NCBI GenBank assembly: GCA_014281115.1
Contig: JACONQ010000001.1
Location: 1,178,001 to 1,242,000 of the forward strand
Reading direction: 5' to 3'
Source: Laburnicola sp. R22_1
Lineage: Eukaryota; Ascomycota; Dothideomycetes; Pleosporales; Didymosphaeriaceae
DNA: 64,000 bases
The position numbers and the translations under genes were made by a program. Shown in pieces: positions 62,901 through 64,000 of the stretch (its first letter is position 1; every line of letters starts with the position of its first letter). Under the pieces are notes generated by a model. The model searched no databases. It saw nothing but the letters and a program-made list of their open reading frames with translations, and was not told the origin of the DNA.

Positions 62901-64000
62901 ATGCTTGTATCTCTGCAGGAGCAAGAGCTCTGCCGGCATCTGCGTGAGCTGCCACGGCGGCACAACTATCGCTACACCGAAAATGCCACGCGAGAACTCC
63001 GCCAGATCCTCTTCCACTCACTCGCTGGACGTGGCGACCACCTCCCCCTCTTCTTCCCCAGCGGACCGCCGACCGATCCAGAGACGCTATGGAGCTTGCG
63101 CGACGCCCAGGGCGCAGTAGAAGGAGCCGAATACACCGAGTCGGCGCGGGGCAAGCCGTGCGGGCATATCTTCAAGAGTGGCGAAGCGACGTACCGATGC
63201 AAGACGTGCACCGCTGACGACACGTGTGTGCTGTGCGCACGATGCTTCGACGCGTCAGACCACGAAGGGCACCAGGTTTACGTCAGTGTGTCGCCGGGGA
63301 ACTCGGGCTGTTGCGATTGCGGCGACGACGAGGCGTGGGTCCGGCCTGTGCATTGCAACATTCACTCGGCTTCGGCAACGTCCGAGTCTAAATCAGCCGG
63401 AAAGGCAAGGGAAGGCCCAGGCCTGCCGGAGGAGTTACTACAGAGCATACGCATGACCATTGCACGGTCTCTCGACTACCTTATTGATGTCTTTTCGTGC
63501 TCTCCGGAACAGCTTCGTCTGCCCAAGACACAGGAGTCCATCTTACAAGATGAGCGCGCGTCACGTCTAACGGCAAAGTGGTATGGTCCCGGCGATCAAC
63601 CGGAGGAAAACCAGGAGTTTTGTCTGGTGTTATGGAATGACGAGAAACATACGGTCCACGATGTTCGGGATCAAGTTGCGCGTGCTTGCAAGCAGAAGTT
63701 GGCATTTGGACTTGCGAAAGCTCATGAGGTGAATGACATCGGCCGCGCTACGGTCGTTACTAGATCGAGCATCGAGGAACTACTGAGGATGGCCAAAATT
63801 ATCGAGGACATCAAGTTGACCGTCACCATCCGATCAGCGCGCGACACATTCCGGGAGCACATGGGCGGTGCCATCGTTGATTGGATCTCAGACATCGCCG
63901 GGTGCAGCGTTGGGGACGATAATCAGATATTGCGACGGACCGTGTGTGAAGAGCTGCTGAAGCCCTGGCGCGTTGGCAGCGAAGCCACCAATCAAGGTAT
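62901..64000 (+). CDS. UBR1: E3 ubiquitin ligase UBR1 (N-recognin), 5' part only
   Basis: Open from ATG 62901 to the window edge without a stop or evident intron, 366 residues of a protein normally near 2000. After a helical leader, residues about 85-160 are the UBR box. It starts GKPCGHIFKSGEATYRCKTC and continues with CVLCARCF, DHEGHQV and SGCCDCGDDEAW, showing the full Cys/His zinc set and the acidic residues that read basic N-terminal residues (type 1 N-degrons). The following region begins the ClpS-like/helical part. UBR1 works with Rad6 to mark N-degron proteins for the proteasome. The RING and autoinhibitory domains lie beyond the window. Confidence 0.93.
   Translation, partial: MLVSLQEQELCRHLRELPRRHNYRYTENATRELRQILFHSLAGRGDHLPLFFPSGPPTDPETLWSLRDAQGAVEGAEYTESARGKPCGHIFKSGEATYRCKTCTADDTCVLCARCFDASDHEGHQVYVSVSPGNSGCCDCGDDEAWVRPVHCNIHSASATSESKSAGKAREGPGLPEELLQSIRMTIARSLDYLIDVFSCSPEQLRLPKTQESILQDERASRLTAKWYGPGDQPEENQEFCLVLWNDEKHTVHDVRDQVARACKQKLAFGLAKAHEVNDIGRATVVTRSSIEELLRMAKIIEDIKLTVTIRSARDTFREHMGGAIVDWISDIAGCSVGDDNQILRRTVCEELLKPWRVGSEATNQG

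Noticed and set aside
1..64000. CRISPR arrays, bacterial operons, tRNA or rRNA genes
   Set aside because: The genes are eukaryotic with spliceosomal introns; no spacer arrays, tRNA B-box pattern with a matching arm, or rRNA blocks were found by eye. A tRNA scan would be decisive.

Overview
The window is a 64 kb stretch of a filamentous ascomycete chromosome (Pezizomycotina; the RIP-mutated AT-rich blocks and gene content fit a dothideomycete such as a member of Pleosporales, though that rank is inference). The evidence is short 43-150 nt GT-AG introns in most genes, housekeeping proteins of clearly fungal type (ENA sodium pump, Zn2Cys6 regulator, Src1/Heh, Mtf2, flotillin and stomatin), and two islands of AT-rich, stop-riddled DNA with the C-to-T signature of repeat-induced point mutation.

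Layout. 0-12 kb is an accessory-looking block: the 3' end of a proline-rich gene, three small low-complexity genes (His/Pro-rich, Gly-Tyr-Asp repeat, acidic Tyr-rich), two secreted GPI-type proteins without recognised domains, a BCS1-like AAA ATPase, and an AT-rich RIP island at 11.44-11.96 kb. 12-20 kb holds a Zn2Cys6 transcription factor, a four-exon NEDD8/Rub1 gene and a Q/P-rich coiled-coil protein. A 4.3 kb gene-free stretch follows. 23.8-47 kb is a dense housekeeping block: TBC Rab-GAP, membrane RING-H2 ligase, ENA-type P-ATPase, ketopantoate reductase, ribosomal eL42, RPA large subunit, dienelactone hydrolase, Src1/Heh inner nuclear membrane protein and a YPR011C-like mitochondrial carrier. 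48-55.2 kb has a stomatin-type and a flotillin gene on the same strand around an Mtf2-type mitochondrial gene. 55.7-58.86 kb is the second RIP island, made of an alternating inverted array of a short repeat next to a 2.2 kb Tc1/mariner (pogo/Fot1-type) transposon with 48 bp terminal inverted repeats and a dead transposase. 59.5-64 kb returns to conserved genes: a fungal protein of unknown function, PYM, QCR9 and the N-terminal third or less of UBR1.

Most multi-exon models were rebuilt by hand from splice signals and reading-frame continuity; each phase sum closes exactly, which is the main support for the exon limits. Several genes (RUB1, RPL44, QCR9, the RING ligase) are invisible as long ORFs because their exons are tiny. 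Ubiquitin-type functions recur (NEDD8, RING-H2, UBR1), but they are scattered and nothing suggests a physical pathway cluster.

No wholly new multi-gene system was established. The most unusual items are the repeat family shared by both AT islands and arranged as facing pairs, the well-preserved pogo/Fot1 relic with one-sided RIP of its TIRs, the Gly-Tyr-Asp repeat proteins, the GC-AG intron in QCR9 and the linked flotillin/stomatin pair.
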